Of a DNA stretch of 7,349 bases, positions 4,734 through 7,349 are shown in pieces (the first letter of the stretch is position 1; each line of letters starts with the position of its first letter). Under the pieces are notes generated by a model. It ran no database searches and was not told where the DNA came from. It saw only the letters and a list, made by a program, of their open reading frames with translations. The stretch is from Nitrosomonas sp. (GTDB lineage: Bacteria; Pseudomonadota; Gammaproteobacteria; Burkholderiales; Nitrosomonadaceae). The stretch spans positions 1-7,349 of the forward strand of contig DOOY01000290.1 in the NCBI GenBank assembly GCA_003514765.1, in the 5' to 3' direction. Position numbers and translations under genes: made by a program.

Positions 4734-7349
4734 TTACATGTCGTCCACTAACAAATGAAGTTCATTAAAAACCTTCTCAGACTCATGATGAAGCGTACAC
4801 ATTAATTTCTGCACAGCTCCCATTTGCTTTTCGGATGCATATGATTCTATCTGTTTGCATAAATGGGCAAGCTGTTCTGCCCCGACATTGGCTGCACTGG
4901 ATTTTAATGTATGCGCAGCCCGTCGTAATGCATCGGCATCTTTAACAAGCATAGCCTGATTGATTTGGGACATTGTTTGTGGCGCAGATGATTGAAAAAC
5001 AGATAACACATTTTTTAACAAATGATTACTGCCATCGGTATCAAGCGAACTCAGCATGGTCAGTTTTTCCTGATTAATTACCGAATGCTCCGCTTCTTGA
5101 TATCCATACTGTTCTTCAACATCAACATTATCCTCTTTTTCCACCTCTTCACCCGGTTCCTGGTTTGGCAGCCACCTTTCCAGCATTGCCCGCAATTGTG
5201 TTAATGAGAAAGGCTTCGATAAAAAATCATTCATACCAACATCCAGACACTTTTGACGGTCATCCGACAAAGCATTGGCTGTCAAAGCGACAATTGAAAG
5301 ATTGCCACGGCTATCAGGTAATTCCCGGATCAATTTTGTCGCTTCATAACCATCCATAACCGGCATTTGGCAATCCATAAATACTAAGTCATAATAATTA
5401 TTTTTAACCATCTGGTAAGCCTCTTGTCCATTAGAAGCCAGTTCCATTCGCAGGCCAATACTCTGCAGCATAGCGCGCGCGACTTGCTGATTAACCGGAT
5501 TATCCTCTGCCAGCAACACAACCCCATGCAAGTCTTTTTCATGAGATTTTATATTTATAACAGGAAGTTGAGAATCAACAGGCGCAGCCGACAAGATATC
5601 TGCAATGACATTATAGAGATCGCTTTGCCGAATGGGCTTATGAATGTAACGCGCGATCCCAATTTCTTTACTTTCCTTCAGCTGAGCACCATCTGAAACG
5701 GTCGATGTCAGCATCATCAGATGCGGCTTGCCTAGCTGATCATCTAATTGAATGGCACGCGCCAACTGCATTCCATCCATACCAGGCATATGCATATCCA
5801 GAATCGCAAGTTGAAATAAAACCCTGTCTTTAGCAGCCTCCTTCATGATATGCAGTGCTTCTGACCCTCCAGAAGCACAATATACATGCATATTCCAGCT
5901 TGCCAGTTGATTTACCAGAATTTCACGATTGGTTTGATTATCGTCAACAACCAACGCGTAAATATCTTTAAATATCATGTCTGCACTTCTGTCCGCCACT
6001 GGATTAAGCGCCTTATCTAACTTTAGCTCAATAAAGAAACATGATCCTTTCCCCGGGATACTGTTCACCCAGATCCGGCCATGCATCAATTCAACCAAAA
6101 GCTTGCATATTGCCAGGCCAAGACCTGTCCCACCATATTGACGTGTTGTTCTTGCGTCCGCTTGAGAGAAATGCTCAAATATTTTTTTGATCGCTTCAGA
6201 TGAAATGCCAATACCTGTATCCTCAACACATACTCGTATTTTTAATTGTCTTTCAGTTTCTTCCTGAATTGTCGTACGAACAACAACCTCTCCTTTTTTG
6301 GTGAACTTAATCGCATTATTAATAAGATTAATAATGATCTGTCTCAGTCTGAACGGATCCCCCTGTAGATTCAATGGCGTGTTAGGCGGCAAGAATTGCA
6401 CAGCCAACTCTAAATCTTTATTTTTGGCCTGCTGCGAAAACATAGCCGCAGCCTCTTCAACAAGATTCACCAGATCAAAATCAACAGATTCCAACTGCAT
6501 ATAACCTGACTCAATCTTTGAGAAATCGAGTATGTCATTTATAACACCCAACAGATGATGACCCGATAACTGCACGGATTCAGCCCAAATTTTTTGCTGT
6601 GGATTTAATTCGCTATTCAACAATAATTCGTTCATGCCAAGCACACCATTGAGCGGGGTACGGATCTCATGACTCATTGTGGCGAGGAATTCACTTTTGG
6701 CACGACTGGCAGCCTCTGCGGCGTCTCTGGCGGTGACCAGTTCCGATGTACGCGCAGCAACTTCTACTTCAAGCTGATCTCTTTGGCCTGCCAAACGTTT
6801 ATCACGCTGGCCGATTTGTTCCAGCATATGATTAAAACCATTGGCTAGGGTATCAAGCTCCACGATAGCGCTGGGCTCTGCACGAATATTAAAATCAGTC
6901 TTTTTGGAAACATAGTCAATTAAATCACTTAGCTTTGTTAATGGAACCAACACAGCCGTGTTCAGGCGATACAACATTAAATGACTGGTCATCATGGCAA
7001 GCAAAGCAGTGATCAAGATAACTAATGTTAGCCATGCGGTTTGCCAGTAAATAGCCGACAGACTTGTAGCCAAAAAGAAATAGCCGTAGTCTTCTTGTTG
7101 GAAAGTAATCGGTTGTACTAACTTAACATGACGCAAAGTAGTTTCCAGATTCTTTTCGGGCAGCGTAAAAAAATCTTTCGGCAGCGCTTGATTGACCTGA
7201 AAACGTGCAAATTGTTGACGATCACGTGTAAAAACCACTGCTGCAGACACATCATCCGAACTTGCCAAGGAATCCAGTAATTCCTGTGCAGAGCCAGCAT
7301 CTTCAAATGCCAGAGAGGCCGCTATATTTTCAGCAAAAGCGCTTGCTTT
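4734..7349 (-). CDS. Hybrid sensor histidine kinase (HAMP-HisKA-HATPase-REC-REC-HPt), 5' partial
   Basis: Inner-membrane phosphorelay kinase. The frame is open to the right edge, so the N-terminus is missing; 871 residues are visible, numbered from the edge. A TTG at 7268 is internal, since the codons before it continue the sensor (ENIAASLAFEDAGSAQELL). Domains: periplasmic sensor, about 1-95, resembling CHASE8; membrane helix about 103-125; HAMP about 126-182 then a coiled coil; HisKA with phospho-His227 (MSHEIRTPLNG); HATPase with N-box NLINNAIKF (341-349), DTGIGI (377-382) and GGTGLGLAI (406-414); receiver 1 with VDD, Asp518 (LDMHMPGMDG) and Lys571; receiver 2 with EDN, Asp659 (MDCQMPVMDG) and Lys712; an acidic linker about 728-750; C-terminal HPt with His813 (AAHTLKSSAANVG). 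Every phosphotransfer residue is present. It resembles BarA in general type but carries an extra receiver. There is no DNA-binding output domain, and no partner regulator lies in the window. The signal is unknown. Confidence 0.95.
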   Translation of the reverse strand, partial: KASAFAENIAASLAFEDAGSAQELLDSLASSDDVSAAVVFTRDRQQFARFQVNQALPKDFFTLPEKNLETTLRHVKLVQPITFQQEDYGYFFLATSLSAIYWQTAWLTLVILITALLAMMTSHLMLYRLNTAVLVPLTKLSDLIDYVSKKTDFNIRAEPSAIVELDTLANGFNHMLEQIGQRDKRLAGQRDQLEVEVAARTSELVTARDAAEAASRAKSEFLATMSHEIRTPLNGVLGMNELLLNSELNPQQKIWAESVQLSGHHLLGVINDILDFSKIESGYMQLESVDFDLVNLVEEAAAMFSQQAKNKDLELAVQFLPPNTPLNLQGDPFRLRQIIINLINNAIKFTKKGEVVVRTTIQEETERQLKIRVCVEDTGIGISSEAIKKIFEHFSQADARTTRQYGGTGLGLAICKLLVELMHGRIWVNSIPGKGSCFFIELKLDKALNPVADRSADMIFKDIYALVVDDNQTNREILVNQLASWNMHVYCASGGSEALHIMKEAAKDRVLFQLAILDMHMPGMDGMQLARAIQLDDQLGKPHLMMLTSTVSDGAQLKESKEIGIARYIHKPIRQSDLYNVIADILSAAPVDSQLPVINIKSHEKDLHGVVLLAEDNPVNQQVARAMLQSIGLRMELASNGQEAYQMVKNNYYDLVFMDCQMPVMDGYEATKLIRELPDSRGNLSIVALTANALSDDRQKCLDVGMNDFLSKPFSLTQLRAMLERWLPNQEPGEEVEKEDNVDVEEQYGYQEAEHSVINQEKLTMLSSLDTDGSNHLLKNVLSVFQSSAPQTMSQINQAMLVKDADALRRAAHTLKSSAANVGAEQLAHLCKQIESYASEKQMGAVQKLMCTLHHESEKVFNELHLLVDDM

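Noticed and set aside
1..7349. CRISPR array, tRNA/rRNA genes, insertion-sequence ends or an integrase site
   Set aside because: I saw no regularly spaced direct repeats, no tRNA-like cloverleaf or rRNA signature, no transposase and no paired terminal repeats by reading both strands.

Overview
The window is ordinary dense bacterial chromosome from a Gram-negative, most likely a betaproteobacterium. The best pointer is a thiolase that reads like the BktB type of Cupriavidus/Ralstonia. The moderate base composition and the mix of genes would suit a Nitrosomonadaceae-like ammonia oxidiser or a relative, but that placement is inference. Seven protein genes are supported. No rRNA, tRNA, CRISPR array or intact mobile element is visible. 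Both end genes run off the window.

Left block, + strand (3-3050): the C-terminal part of a YeiH-family ('putative sulfate exporter') membrane transporter, a 43-residue single-span membrane protein, a divergent universal stress protein, an unrecognised membrane-anchored protein whose start overlaps the usp stop by 8 nt (ATGAATGA), and a small four-cysteine DUF3330-type protein. Spacing is tight (22 nt, 57 nt, -8 nt, 37 nt), so the block is probably one or two transcription units. The transporter has a hydrophilic insert of about 100 residues between its last core helices and an altered family motif. Whether the small membrane protein, the UspA protein and the anchored protein work with it is a hypothesis from gene order.

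Right block, - strand (3036-7349), in transcription order: a hybrid sensor histidine kinase (periplasmic sensor, one visible membrane span, HAMP, HisKA, HATPase, two receivers, HPt; N-terminus beyond the window); then after 115 nt a BktB-like beta-ketothiolase with its full Cys/His/Cys active site; then after 14 nt a small exported coiled-coil protein. The last of these overlaps the DUF3330-type gene tail to tail by 15 nt.

Nothing here proves a new system. The features most worth a second look are the transporter-small protein-UspA-anchored protein cluster, the modified transporter itself, and a DUF3330-type gene standing apart from the mercury-resistance transposons where that family is best known.
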